This document shows positions 46,440 through 56,716 of a stretch of DNA of 64,000 nt, piece by piece. Position 1 is the first letter of the stretch, and every line of letters starts with the position of its first letter. Location of the stretch: positions 41,009,225 to 41,073,224 of the forward strand of contig OX411555.1 of the NCBI GenBank assembly GCA_948146395.1, given 5' to 3'. Both the position numbers and the translations under genes were made by a program. A model generated the notes under the pieces. It had not been told where the DNA came from. It worked only from the letters and a program-made list of their open reading frames with translations, and searched no databases. This DNA comes from Fragum whitleyi (taxonomy: Eukaryota > Mollusca > Bivalvia > Cardiida > Cardiidae).

Positions 46440-47080
46440 TACTGTGCAGCTTGTGTTTATGGTAGGGTATTCTCTTACCTGCGATATTAACCTTGGCTTT
46501 GTACCTTTTTACTATTTGAAGGTTTGTGCTTTTGGTTGTTATTTATAAATGAGCCTGCATTTTACCTTGGATATTAACATTGTATTTATAACAACTTATT
46601 TTTTTGAGGTTTGTGCCTTTTGGTTGTTGTTAAGGGTCAGTGCAACACTATTTTAAGTGCCTGTACATTTATAGGCACTTACAATAGTGTTGAACTGACC
46701 CCTTATTCATAAACGATCCTGCATTTTACCCAATGTATTTTACTTCAGATATTAACCTTGTCTTTCTAACTTATTTTCCTATCTGAAGGATTGTTTTTTA
46801 GAAATGAGCCTGTATTTTACCTCTTATATTAACCTTGTCTTTATAACTTGATTGTTCTTTCTGAGGGTTTGTTCTTTTGATTGTTATTTATAAATGAGCC
46901 TGTATTTTACCTCAGATATAAACCTTGTCTTTGTTACTTAATTGTTTTCTTTTGAAGAATATGTGCTTTTGATTCTTATTTAAAGATGAGCCTAAATTTT
47001 TACCTTGGATATAAACCATTTCTTTGTAACTTAATTTTTCCTTTATACAGACTTTGTGTTTTTGATTGATATATAAAATG
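46440..47080. repeat. Tandem array, about 91 bp x 6, with a hairpin inside
   Basis: Units carry gagcctgtattttacctc followed by ttaaccttgtctttataac and ttttgattgttatttataaa. Starts of gagcc are at 46552, 46805, 46895 and 46987 (spacings 90 and 92 where uninterrupted). One unit holds the hairpin of the next entry. Confidence 0.85.
46631..46705. mobile_element. Short hairpin element, subfamily C, inserted in a tandem unit
   Basis: taagggtcagtgcaacacta at the left and tagtgttgaactgacccctt at the right. Neighbouring units lack it (ttggttgttatttataaatg), so they show the empty site. The filled unit reads ggttgttgtta[hairpin]ttcataaac. Confidence 0.88.
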
Positions 47081-47689
47081 AGGCTGTGCATGACATTTCC
47101 AACAACTACATTCATATGTGTGTGAATAACAAATTTCCATTCAGTAGTGAACAGTCTTTAGCTATCTTTTGAAATCAGAGGCTTATCGGAGCCTTCACAT
47201 TGCACTCATGTGAAAATGTTTGAAAAATCATGCACATGCTCAAATGCATGTCTGCATGCAAAGTGAAATTTCTACATCATAATACGCATGGCTTTTTACT
47301 TGTATGTGAATATTTTATTGTACAAAAGTGAAAATTTCTGTGTTTGTCTTAGTTGAAAATTGTATACATATATAGTCAAGTATGTTTTTATGAAATATGG
47401 ATACCTTTTCTTTACGCAGTCAATTTCTTTAATATCAGATAAAAATGAAAACAAGGATTTTTCTGTGTCATATAATTGTTTATAACATATGTTGCTTATC
47501 AATTTTAATGCAATTATTGGAGTGTATATGTAAGTTCATGCTATTAACACAATTAATACATTCCTAGCAGAGTTGATTGTATTAATAGAGAATGTTCTGT
47601 GCTACAGAAATAGTCTTTCTAATGCATTGATAATATTAAGTCTGGTAAAAGGGAGGTAATAAGCTAATTTTTCTATATTTTCATTAAAG
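47081..47689. other. TACC intron, end
   Basis: 47080-47260 resembles a decayed copy of the gagcctgtgcatgaga palindrome. The rest is AT-rich and unassigned up to the acceptor. Confidence 0.4.
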
Positions 47690-47773
47690 GGAGATAATGA
47701 TGTAAGTCGGATGAATGCTGCCAACAAGAAATATGGAGATGGAGGGCAGGAGTCAGTTGTACAGCTGGTTCAG
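47690..47773 (+). CDS. TACC: TACC exon 6 (28 codons)
   Basis: 84-nt symmetric exon between ttttcattaaag and CAG/gtaatt. It encodes GDNDVSRMNAANKKYGDG then GQESVVQLVQ. The end VVQLVQ, just before the coiled-coil exons, looks like the approach to the TACC domain. In vertebrate TACCs a similar hydrophobic stretch (LTLIREE-like) starts the domain. A palindromic MITE starts only 24 nt after the donor. Confidence 0.75.
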
Positions 47774-47796
47774 GTAATTATAGCTTAAATTTGTTT

Positions 47797-47956
47797 AGGT
47801 AGTAGACCTGTAATAGTTCGGCAACATTTTGGAACTTATGATCTTTCGCGATGTTAACCAAGGTTTCCTTATGAAATCATTCTGAAACCTCAGTTAACAT
47901 TGTTAAAGTAAATGACTTCAGAAACGTTGCGGAACTATTACAGGTCCACTGCCATA
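47797..47956. mobile_element. Palindromic MITE (aactattacgggtcc family), copy 5
   Basis: aggtagtagacctgtaatag at the left and aactattacaggtccactgc at the right. Begins 24 nt after the donor of TACC exon 6. Confidence 0.9.
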
Positions 47957-47995
47957 AGAACTTCAGGGAGAGCTTTGCAGGTGTATTGATACACA

Positions 47996-48148
47996 TTAAG
48001 GTAGTGGACCCTTAATAGTTCTGCAACATTTGGGAACATGTGATCTTTCACAATGTTAACCGAGGTTTCCTAATGAAACCTCGGTTAACACTGTTAAAAT
48101 TCATGACTTCTGAAATGTTGAGGTACTAATATGGGTCCACTTCCTTAA
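47996..48148. mobile_element. Palindromic MITE (aactattacgggtcc family), copy 6
   Basis: ttaaggtagtggacccttaa at the left and atgggtccacttccttaa at the right. The central palindrome is aaccgaggtttcctaatgaa followed by acctcggtt. Confidence 0.9.
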
Positions 48149-48299
48149 TGTGAACGTGGATTGATCACAAAAAGGTATGCCTACTTTGAATCTCTATTAC
48201 TTCCCTTTATTGTCTTTGTGGGTGATTTTTAATTCATAACCAGGTTCATCAATGTTTTATCAAAATATTATGAATTGTGCTCTTGATAAGCTATATATC

Positions 48300-48376
48300 G
48301 AGGGTTAAGGGCAAAACTGTAGTAAGTGTATATACAATGTATGTACAGTAAGTACAGTCTTGCACTGAACCCTTGA
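48300..48376. mobile_element. Short hairpin element, subfamily B
   Basis: gagggttaagggcaaaactg at the left and cagtcttgcactgaaccctt at the right, with stem agtaagtgtatatac and a somewhat eroded partner. Confidence 0.8.
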
Positions 48377-48459
48377 TATGCTTTTTACCTCAACTGTCAG
48401 AGAAAACCAGAGGTATTGCTAAAGCTGTTCATAGTTAAAACTTTCCAAAGACAGCAAGT

Positions 48460-48712
48460 CAGGAAAAAAGTAAGGATCTTATTATTGTGTAAAGTTTTGA
48501 CCCTATCTAGACTGCACAGACTGGCCAGGGTTGACATTTTACACACTTTTCTGATTTTCTGGATTTAGAATGATCATTCTACCTATCTGTTGAATAATTT
48601 TTGAAATGAGACCTAAGGTTGACCTCTAGTGGAATTAACCTCTTTCTCAAATACTTATTTTACAGTGTTCCCGGATGGTCATTTTTGTGTTACAGATCAC
48701 ATATACATGTGA
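48460..48712. mobile_element. MITE (tgtgacccatcatgcg family), decayed copy
   Basis: Interior matches the family (gactgcacagactggccagg, tgacctctagtggaattaac, cccggatggtc), but both termini are eroded. Confidence 0.55.
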
Positions 48713-48738
48713 TTTTGTTGGAAATATCTTGTCATGAC

Positions 48739-48877
48739 TTAAGGTAGTAGACCTGTTACAGCCCCGCAACATTTCCAAATTCATGAAATTTAACATTGTT
48801 GACCAAGGTTTCCCAAAGATAGCAAAAGATTATGAGCTTCAAAATGTTGCGGAACTATTACGTCTCAACTACCTTAA
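48739..48877. mobile_element. Palindromic MITE (aactattacgggtcc family), copy 7
   Basis: ttaaggtagtagacctgtta at the left and actattacgtctcaactacc at the right. Shorter because part of the central palindrome is lost. Confidence 0.85.
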
Positions 48878-49004
48878 TTTAAATCTAACTTTTATATTTA
48901 ATCTGCATGCTTTCAAATTCAATGTGCTTAATTTTTGCGTCATGATGTAATATTTTGCAAGTTTGGATGATTTCTACCTTTAAGTTTTTCTACACTTTCA
49001 TATG

Positions 49005-49243
49005 AGCCTATGCATGACATTTGCAACAATTTGAAATGTTTGTGAGATGCAAACACTGAGTAGCGTAGACAGCCACATAGTGTAAATATAAAGTTATGTG
49101 ATGGTCTACAGATACTTTGAGGTCTTATCTATCTACTAAATGCATAGTGAAGACTCTGGTCAGACTGTGCGGCTGCACAGGCTGGTCAGAGTCTTTGCTT
49201 TGCGCATATTTGAAATTGTTTGAAATCTCATGCGCAGGCTCAT
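49005..49243. mobile_element. Palindromic MITE (gcgcaggctcatat family), copy 1
   Basis: Ends tatgagcctatgcatgacat and tctcatgcgcaggctcatat. The centre has gactctggtcagactgtgcg / caggctggtcagagtctttg. It ends about 73 nt before the 24-nt TACC microexon. Confidence 0.75.
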
Positions 49244-49316
49244 ATTACTCTTTTGCACTGTCATGAATTTTTCTGTAACATTTGTTATAAAGATTTTTGC
49301 TCTGTGGTATATTTAG

Positions 49317-49340
49317 GGAGAAAGTGGTTCAAATGATCAG
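49317..49340 (+). CDS. TACC: TACC microexon (24 nt)
   Basis: 24-nt symmetric exon between a T-rich acceptor (gtggtatatttag) and a CAG/gtattg donor. It encodes GESGSNDQ, a flexible acidic/polar octapeptide, in phase 0 with both neighbours. Its size and symmetry suggest a cassette microexon that lengthens the linker just before the coiled coil. It could be a false positive because it is so short. Confidence 0.5.
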
Positions 49341-49498
49341 GTATTGTATTGTATATCCCTGTGGTGGTTTTGATTATTTTGGTTTTTGATTTTTCACCCC
49401 ACCCACCATTTTATCATGAAATACATTGTTCACAGTAATCTGGATACATAGACTCTTAGTTTCAATGTTGTCAAAACCTTTTTCATATCTTAATGGTA

Positions 49499-49790
49499 GC
49501 CGCGGCAATAGCGCAGTTGGTAGCGCGCCGGACTTCTAATCCAGATGTCTATATTCGCATGGGTTCGATCCCCGGCCGCCGCACCTATCCTTTCCGACAT
49601 TTGTCCTCCACCAATGGGTAGATAATCGTAAACTTATGTGGAATAGCAACTGGAGGCTAGGAAAGGGATGTGGTGGTAGTACTGGTGTGAGAAATACCAG
49701 GAATCCATTGGTTAGGTGCTCCAGGCGTCACGATATAACTGAGAGATTGTTGAAAGCGACGTTAAACCCCAATTCAAATCAAAATCAAAT
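49499..49790 (+). mobile_element. tRNA-headed SINE with well-preserved head
   Basis: Head gccgcggcaatagcgcagtt with a nearly complementary acceptor partner (ccgccgc at about 49576). The A-box is intact, the seven-base loop cttctaa would carry a TCT anticodon, and the B-box is gggttcgatcccc. About 18 extra bases between anticodon arm and T arm argue against a working tRNA. The SINE body follows (tggaggctaggaaaggga, aaataccaggaatcc, cgacgttaaacccc). Confidence 0.9.
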
Positions 49791-50132
49791 ATCTTAATGG
49801 TGAAATTGTTCTCAATTATGCTTAAAGAATATTTTTGATAACAAAAGTAAATAAAAAAAAACTATTTTTTAGTTTTCAACTGTTAGTAGCAGTAGGGTAC
49901 TTTATCCTATGTGGGCTGCCCAGATATCGTATATACATTCGTATTTACATTATTTTGGTCACATAGAGACATTTTTCTATAAAACACTAATTCACAGTTT
50001 TGACTTGTCACTGACAGGAATCATTCAAGATTTTTTTAAGACGAATATAAAAAAACACATACTGGTTGCCATGAATTTTCAAAATTGTTATGTGTAGTAA
50101 TATGCTAGGAAAGATCAATCTTTATTTTAATA
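49791..50132. other. TACC intron sequence, nothing recognised
   Basis: AT-rich. The 62-codon frame at 49909 has no recognised domain. Confidence 0.3.
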
Positions 50133-50390
50133 TATGTGACCCTTCATGCGAAAAGGAACTATCTAGGTAGTGCATAAATTGTCGACCCTAGTCAGACTGC
50201 GCAGACAACTAGGGTTGAAACTTTTTGCACCGTGCTTATTTTCTAAATCTAGACTGATCAATCTACCTGCCAGTGAAAGAATTTTTGAAATGTGACTTCT
50301 GGTTGACCCACGCTGGATCAAATCCCTTTTTCAGTAATGCATTTTACAGAATTCCTAGATGGTCCCTTTTCGCATGAGGAGTCACATATG
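50133..50390. mobile_element. MITE (tgtgacccatcatgcg family), copy 3
   Basis: atgtgacccttcatgcgaaa at the left and ttttcgcatgaggagtcaca at the right. Inner gactgcgcagacaactaggg. Confidence 0.8.
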
Positions 50391-51369
50391 TAAAACTGCA
50401 AAAAGGAAAGGAAAGAATTCAAAGATGTGGTTATCTTGTGTTTTGAATTTCAAAAAAGATTATATTCCTTAATAGAATTTTGTAGTTATATTCAGATTAC
50501 TGTGGATTATAATACTCATTTTCCTAGACTGACCTATGGCATTGAAATTATTTAATTTATCTGCAAACCAATCTTTGAATTGGCTTCTAGTATATAAATT
50601 TGAATCCTTAAACTTCCAAAGACGTCAACAATAATCCTTTTCAATCACAAATTTCTCTAGCATTTCTCACAGTAATTTTACCACAGCGAGGAACCACTGC
50701 TTCACAAAGTAATTTTCTTCAAACAACTGCTTAGAATAATTATATCACACAAAAAGCTGAAACAATTTTGATTGGCCAAACGACTAGTTCATTCTTGTTT
50801 GTTAAATTCATATATCAAAGAGGATGATTTGTTATAATCAGTGTTCAACTACTTTGTATGCAGAATATATGGGAAATTATAAAAAGTAACTTTTTTGTTG
50901 GTTGACCTTATTGAGAGGAAGTAGAATGTAAAAGAACCACAACTCTAGTTGTCTTTTATTTCAAAGTTAGTGCCCCCATTTTATTTAACATATTGGATTC
51001 CTTTTCAATAAGTTATATTCCAAAGTAATATAGCTGTAAACATCAATCTTTGTTATAAGCTAGGTGAAAAGTAGTCTTTTTACTCAATAATGTATATTTT
51101 AGAAGTTCTTTCCGTGGTTCTCAGCAAGCCATTACAGCAGGGATGGCCGTGTTTAGTGTGACTCTGGCACTCTTGCTCAATGAATGGCACTCTTGTTCAC
51201 AGTAGTCTTGATCATTGTACTCTTGTTTACTATATATTGGTAAAAACTGTAGTCATTTCAGTCTGTAATACTGACAAAGATTTGTTTTACCCTTGTGTTT
51301 AAAATCTCTTTTAGAATTTCACTCATATCAAAGTGCTGAGAGCCCTAGAATCCATTGGTGTAGGGCATT
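50391..51369. other. TACC intron sequence, nothing firm
   Basis: 50900-51180 resembles the tail of the array-type elements (agaaccacaactctag, gactctggcactcttg). The rest is AT-rich. Confidence 0.35.
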
Positions 51370-51968
51370 TTTATACCCCGGTATCAAAAGATCGGGGGCA
51401 TATTGTTTTACCATTATCCGCCTGTCTGTCCGTCTGTCCATCTGTCTGCAAAAGTTAAACAAAAAGCTTAGCATTGCAAATATCTTCAAGCCTATTCAAG
51501 ATACAAGGCTCATATTTTGCATGATGATAGATCTCGATGATCTGCATCTGCTGATCCCAAAGTTAAGGTCATGTGACAAGGTCATTGTCATCTGTCTAGG
51601 TCAAATAACTCAAAAACTTAACAAAAAAAAAACAACAAAAACATTGCCAATATCTTCAAACCTATTCAAGATACAAGACTCATATTTGGCATGATGATAG
51701 ATCTCAATGATCCACATATGCTGATACCAAAGTCAAAGTCATGTGACAAGGTCAAGGCCATCTGTCAAGGTAAAAAAACCCTTAACATTGCCAATATCTT
51801 CAAGCCTATTCAAGATACAAGGCTCATATTTGGCATGATGATAGATCTCAATGATCCACATCTGCTGATACCAAAGTAAGGGTCATGTGTCAAGGTCATC
51901 TGTCAAGGTCAATATTTTGAAGAAAATGCTTTTAGGGAGGCATTTGTGCTTTACAAACACATCTTGTT
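51370..51968 (-). repeat. Hairpin-ended element with about 150-170-bp internal units
   Basis: tttttataccccggtatcaa with partner gatcgggggcata, then gtctgtccgtctgtccatct. The unit with tatcttcaagcctattcaag and catgatgatagatctc occurs three times (about 51480, 51650 and 51795). It ends acaaacacatcttgttttc. The 133- and 62-codon frames here are inside the repeats. Confidence 0.75.
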
Positions 51969-53216
51969 TTCTTTTGTGAAAATTAATTTCATGAACAACT
52001 CTGCCTTGAAAGGGAACAAGCAGGTGAATAAGACTAAGATCAGATGATCTTTGTCTATATCTCCTGCCAAAAAAGGAATATTTTGGGTCCAGGGGTACTT
52101 TTAGACATAAATCATTAGTCTTTAAATAAGGAGGGTGAATATTGAGGTACCATTACATAGAAACTGTTGTGGTAAGGATTATTAATACTCAAATGGTACA
52201 TATATCTATTAATTGCAGTTGCCTGTAATATCTATCAATGTACATCAATATTTCTCTGCTTCATAAATAAAGAGGATACAAGCCAGAGCATACCAAAATA
52301 TTCTTGGCTACTTGATGCTTTGAAAGACAATAGCTTTGCATAAGAAATAATTTTGAAAGTAATTGATTGAGCATGGAGCCATATGGGTTTGTTTTTTGCT
52401 GCATTTTTTTGGTTTTGATTGGTTTGTAGTGAACCCCTGTTGTTATTACAGTCTTGTTTTTTGATGATAATGAAATGAAAAACAAACAAAAAATCATCAG
52501 TTTAAACTAAAAATTTTACTATTTGTATTAGTGTTAGGGAAATACTTCATTAAGAGATATTAAATAAAAGAAATTGTTAGCATTTTTTTAATTCTATCCC
52601 TTTGATTATCTCAGCTGTTTTCTAAGGTATTTCTATAGCATTAGGGTCTTCGTTGTTGTTGTTGTTGTGAAAATTTGACATTTTGGCATATCTCTGGTTC
52701 TACTGAAACTTGACACACACAAGTGACATATTCACTATCAAAAAAACAGTCTATTCTATCAAGGGGGATAATTGTGACGCATTTTAGGCAAACTATGCAC
52801 CTTTTTCAACTTTTATTTTTCATCCACTATCCAACACTCAACAGCCAACTATAGGCACTGGTAGGTAGTGCTCTTGTCAAAATTTAACATTTAGTTGAAA
52901 TTAGAAGAGGTTGAAGTTGACTTTGAAAAGTGGGTAAGGTGTAAAATCTCGTTTGTAAAGGAGAAATAGTTTGTTTTAAGATCACAGGGTTTAAAATCTA
53001 TGAACTACATGGAAAGGGTTCAATATTAGAGATAAAAACTAAGTTTTAGAAATGATTATGCAAATTAGAATGAAGTACATATAATCTTTCGGATATATAT
53101 ATATTATATGAATTTATTTATACATTATATGCACATAAACAGCTACTAGAAATCAAGGAAAGTAGAGATCTTACCTATGCCAGTTTCATTTCATTCTTTA
53201 TGTTTCTAGTGTTTTT
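51969..53216. other. TACC intron with repeat fragments
   Basis: 52025-52080 is a fragment of the cagactgcacatatgtgc family. 52609-52880 is a copy of the agctcggctgttttcag family. The rest is AT-rich with no feature. Confidence 0.45.
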
Positions 53217-54110
53217 AGCTCACCTGAGCACAAATGTTCAATGTGAACTATTGTGATCGTACAATGTCCGGCGTCCATCTTCAATCGTCCGTCATGCGAC
53301 GTTCGTGGTTCGTCGTCCAAAATTTCTTGGAACATCCTCTCCTCCTAAACCGGTGGGCGAATCTTGATGAAACTTGGTAGGGATGTTCCTTGGGTCAAGC
53401 TCTACCAAAGGTGTTCAAATAAATGAAATCCTACTTTTCCCTTTTAACTAAACAAAAAGGTTGAAAATATGAAAATCTTCAAAAATCTTCTTCTCTGAAA
53501 TCAGAAGGCAGACAGCTTTCAAATTTGGTATGTAGCATTATCTAGTGGGCCTCTACCAAGTTTGTTTATATCAAGACCCTTTGGTCATATTTGGGCTTTG
53601 CCCAGGCGCAACCCTTTTTACATAGAATCAAAGAGCGAAAATCTTTAAGAATCTTCTTCTCTGTAACCAGATGGCAGACAGCTTTCATATTTGGTATTTA
53701 GCATCATCTAGTGGTTCTCTACTAAGTTTTTTTTCATATCAAGACCCTGGGGTCACATTTAGGCTTTACCCAGGTGCATCCCTTTTTTTTTTATAGAATC
53801 AAAGAACTAAAAGGCATATTTTTCTTGCTCTTGGCTGACAGCTTTCAAATTTGGTATGTAGCATTATCTAGTGGGCCTCTACTAAGTTTGTTCATATCAA
53901 GACCCTGGGGTCATATTTTGACTTTGCTCAGGCACATCCCTTTTAGCTCTTCTGAGCACAAAGGGTAAAAAATGAAAATCTTCAAAAAGCTTCTTCTCTA
54001 AAACCAGATGGCAGACCTCTACCAAATTTTTTCTTATTAAGACTCTGGGGTCATATTTTGGCTCCACCGGGGCACATCCCTTTTAGCTTAATGTTAAAAC
54101 ATGTAAAAAT
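53217..54110 (-). mobile_element. Helentron-like element (agctcacctgagc family), second copy
   Basis: tttagctcacctgagcacaa with partner atgtgaacta, then gtccgtcatgcgacgttcg. Four units follow, with ggcagacagctttcaaattt and accaagtttgttcatatcaag-type phrases at about 53510, 53670, 53840 and 54005. Parallel to 1494-2290. Confidence 0.65.
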
Positions 54111-54376
54111 AAAGAAAATCCTATAAAGAAATACTTGTTTTTCGTGCCATTTCCCATCTTCAAAACTTATTTAGTTCAGTGAAACTCTATCATAGGGTTC
54201 GCTCATTTAAGCTCTTCACAATTAATGAATGTTCAAGGTGGGCAAATGTACATGCCATATGAATTGTGCTAATATCATAAATAAAATAGTATGACAGAAT
54301 GTACATTGTGTAAGGTACCTAAGGGCGGAATAATTGCAAATTTCCATCAGTCTTATCTATTTATTCAGAACTTTAA

Positions 54377-54596
54377 CCCTTTGCTGTTTAATCCCTGCTT
54401 TTTATGTGTCTGTGTTTTTATGATTGAGAAAACATAGTGAAAAAAAGAAGAAATTGCTTCTGATAAGCAATTTCTTCCTTTTCCACACTATTTTCTACCC
54501 TACTGAATGATTATTTTTCAAATTAAATCCACTTTAGATTTTCGTCTGCAAAACCTGAATTTGGACAGGTCCAAAATTTTGTAAAACAGGAAAGGG
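54377..54596. mobile_element. piggyBac-like MITE, copy 2, abutting TACC exon 8
   Basis: CCCTTTGCTGTTTAATCCC at the left and AAACAGGAAAGGG at the right, with TTAA at 54373-54376 and 54597-54600. Near identical to 28333-28531. Only 15 intron nucleotides (tgttattattttcag) separate its right TTAA from the exon. Confidence 0.88.
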
Positions 54597-54615
54597 TTAA
54601 TGTTATTATTTTCAG

Positions 54616-54794
54616 GTCCTCAAATATTCGCAGTCTGACTGGAATAAGATGAAACAGGAGTTGGAGTTGGAATATAACGCTAAAATACTCAACAAGGAGA
54701 AGGAATGGAGTAAAAAACTCGCCGACAGAGACAAGAAAATAGCTCGTCTAGAGGACCAGAGTTTACAGCTTAGATCAGCTAATGAAGATATGAA
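54616..54794 (+). CDS. TACC: TACC exon 8 (start of coiled coil)
   Basis: 179-nt exon between gttattattttcag and a weaker donor (ATGAA/gtagga), phase 0 in and phase 2 out. It encodes about 60 residues of strongly charged heptad-like sequence, with VLKYSQSDWNKMKQELELEY near the start and KKLADRDKKIARLEDQSLQL further on. The regular spacing of Leu and Ile with Lys, Glu and Asp shows a coiled coil, and this is the N-terminal part of the TACC domain. A piggyBac-like MITE ends at its TTAA only 15 nt before the exon, so the intron's 3' signals sit partly in mobile DNA. Confidence 0.9.
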
Positions 54795-54949
54795 GTAGGA
54801 ATAAATATCTTATTCACATCAATAACATAATTTAAAATAATGATTATGAGAATAAGGAAAATGATTTTTTTTCAGAGGCTACACGTTTGTTTGCCCAATC
54901 TTCCCATTGGGTCTCTTAATTTTAGAGACAAATAAACTAAGAAACATTT

Positions 54950-55510
54950 CTAGATCGGCTATTCATAGAATAGGGGGGTTATTCCGGTGTAGGCGTTGGT
55001 GTCAGTTTAGTGCTTTGGTTAAGGTTTTATGTGCAAGTGTTTAAAATCTCTGTTTCTAATAAAAGCTATTGCTTTGAAACTTTGCACATGCTTCTGTAAC
55101 CATAATATCAGCCCCTATACAAAGATTAATTAGTCTGATATAGAATTCAGGGGAATTGATATTGAATTTAGTGGAATTTTTACCCTTTTCGGACTTCCTG
55201 GTAAAAATTCTAGGTGCACAAGATGTATATCAGTTATATCTCTATTTCTACTAAAGCTTATGCTTGGAAACTTTGCACATATTTCTGTGCCAATAATATC
55301 AGCATCAAGAAAAAGATTCAATACTCTGATATTGACCTTAATGGAATTTTAACCCCCCGTACTTTCAATTCTAGGTTAAGTTCTCACGAGCAAATGTGTA
55401 TATCAGGTATTATTCTATTTCTACTTAAGTTATTGCTTGGAAACTTTGCACATGCTTCTGTGACCATTATATCAGCCTCTAGACAAAGATTATTTTCTCT
55501 TCACTTTCAT
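54950..55510. repeat. Repeat with three units (actttgcacatgcttctg)
   Basis: The phrase ctttgcacatgcttctgt recurs at about 55080, 55271 and 55444. The start (ggctattcatagaatagggg) matches 37258. The 148-codon frame at 55214-55660 lies mostly in this repeat and is not an exon. Confidence 0.65.
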
Positions 55511-55834
55511 TCAATGGAATTTTCCAATGTTGATATTGATTTGCCGTTACTATTCAGCACATGGAATAGTCAAGCTTCGTTGTCCTGCAAGTCCTTATGT
55601 AGAAATTTTCGTAGAAAATGTAAACAATTGAAGAAAAAGTGGGAAAAGAAGAAACCTTAATCAGAATTTTCATAATACAATTTCATGAAACTCATGATAT
55701 GTATTGGACAGACTTTCTTAGAATTCGAAATTTGGGAAAAACAAATTGGCTCATTCTTCTTCACTGTTAAGTCAGTAAGGATCTTTCACTACTTGGATAT
55801 GAAATAATAAGTGCCGTGATATTTTTATTTTCAG

Positions 55835-55878
55835 ACATGTGGTTGCAGAGTTTGACAAAACCATATCACAGTTACAAG
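55835..55878 (+). CDS. TACC: TACC exon 9
   Basis: 44-nt exon between tatttttattttcag and CAAG/gtaggc, phase 2 in and phase 1 out, so it cannot be skipped without a frameshift. With the borrowed bases it encodes KHVVAEFDKTISQLQ. VVAEFDKTISQL matches the signature of TACC domains (IVAEYEKTIAQM in vertebrate TACC1), one of the two best family identifiers in the window. Confidence 0.9.
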
Positions 55879-55942
55879 GTAGGCGGTCTGTTTTATACCA
55901 TACCACTATTCCTCCCATAATTATAATACAACTTTTCTTTAA

Positions 55943-56179
55943 CCCTTGTCATGCTGAATAAAAACATGGCAAAATTGCATAAAAATCAAAGTTCAGAAAG
56001 CTCTGAAAGCCTAAACTAGGAGCAGGTATTCCTTTTGAAATTACAAATTTTAACCTATTGCTGGCTTAAAAAGGAAAACAGTTGGTATAGACTAGGAACA
56101 GACTGCACATAAGTGCAGGCTGATCTTTGCCTATACCTTCTGCCAAAGCAGGAATATTGCGGGTTCAGCATGACAAGGG
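55943..56179. mobile_element. piggyBac-like MITE with 16-bp terminal repeats
   Basis: CCCTTGTCATGCTGAA at the left and TTCAGCATGACAAGGG at the right, an exact inverted pair. TTAA precedes it (55939-55942) and TTGA follows, one change from TTAA. The middle holds gactgcacataagtgcaggc. Many fragments of this family occur in the window (30478, 35636-35949, 43186-43392 and 57108-57435). Confidence 0.85.
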
Positions 56180-56333
56180 TTGATATTAGGATTTTGGTCT
56201 AATCTAAGTTGAAAAAAAAAGATGATAAAAGAAAAGATTAGAAATTGAAAATTTGAGATGTTTAAAACCAAGCTTGATAGGAATTGTTGTCTTGCTGTCA
56301 AATTTAAATGATTTAATTCATTGATTTACATTA

Positions 56334-56410
56334 CGAGGGTTTAGCACAAGAGTGTACTAAGTGTATATACATTGTATATACACTTAGTACACTCTTGCAC
56401 TGAACCCTCG
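56334..56410. mobile_element. Short hairpin element, subfamily B (best copy)
   Basis: cgagggtttagcacaagagt at the left and actcttgcactgaaccctcg at the right. The inner stem gtactaagtgtatata and its complement are perfect. Confidence 0.92.
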
Positions 56411-56716
56411 ATTTGTATGTCTACTGCTCTTCCATGTCATAAGGATTAAGAAGTATGTCTGTAGATATGATTTTAAGAAAAAGTTCTTTTATGGAATTAC
56501 AATATTTTAATGAGAAAACTAATAATTCTAAGGGATAGAATGAAATGTGTACATGAATATGTTGTATTCAGAAAATGTGTCCTATTCCTAGCATTTTGTG
56601 ATTTCATAGAATTCTGTAGAATCGGTTGAGATACTCAGTTGGTAGCACCTGAATGTGAGGCAAGTTTTTTGTTTAGAAACTCTCCAATTGACATTTGTGT
56701 TTGGTTGAAAAAACTA

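Noticed and set aside
49499..49583. Functional tRNA-Arg(TCT) gene
   Set aside because: There are extra bases between anticodon and T arms and a mismatched stem, and it continues directly into the SINE body shared with other copies.
55214..55660. 148-codon frame in the intron between TACC exons 8 and 9
   Set aside because: It is composed of repeat units (actttgcacatgcttctg) also found at 37258, with no recognisable domain.
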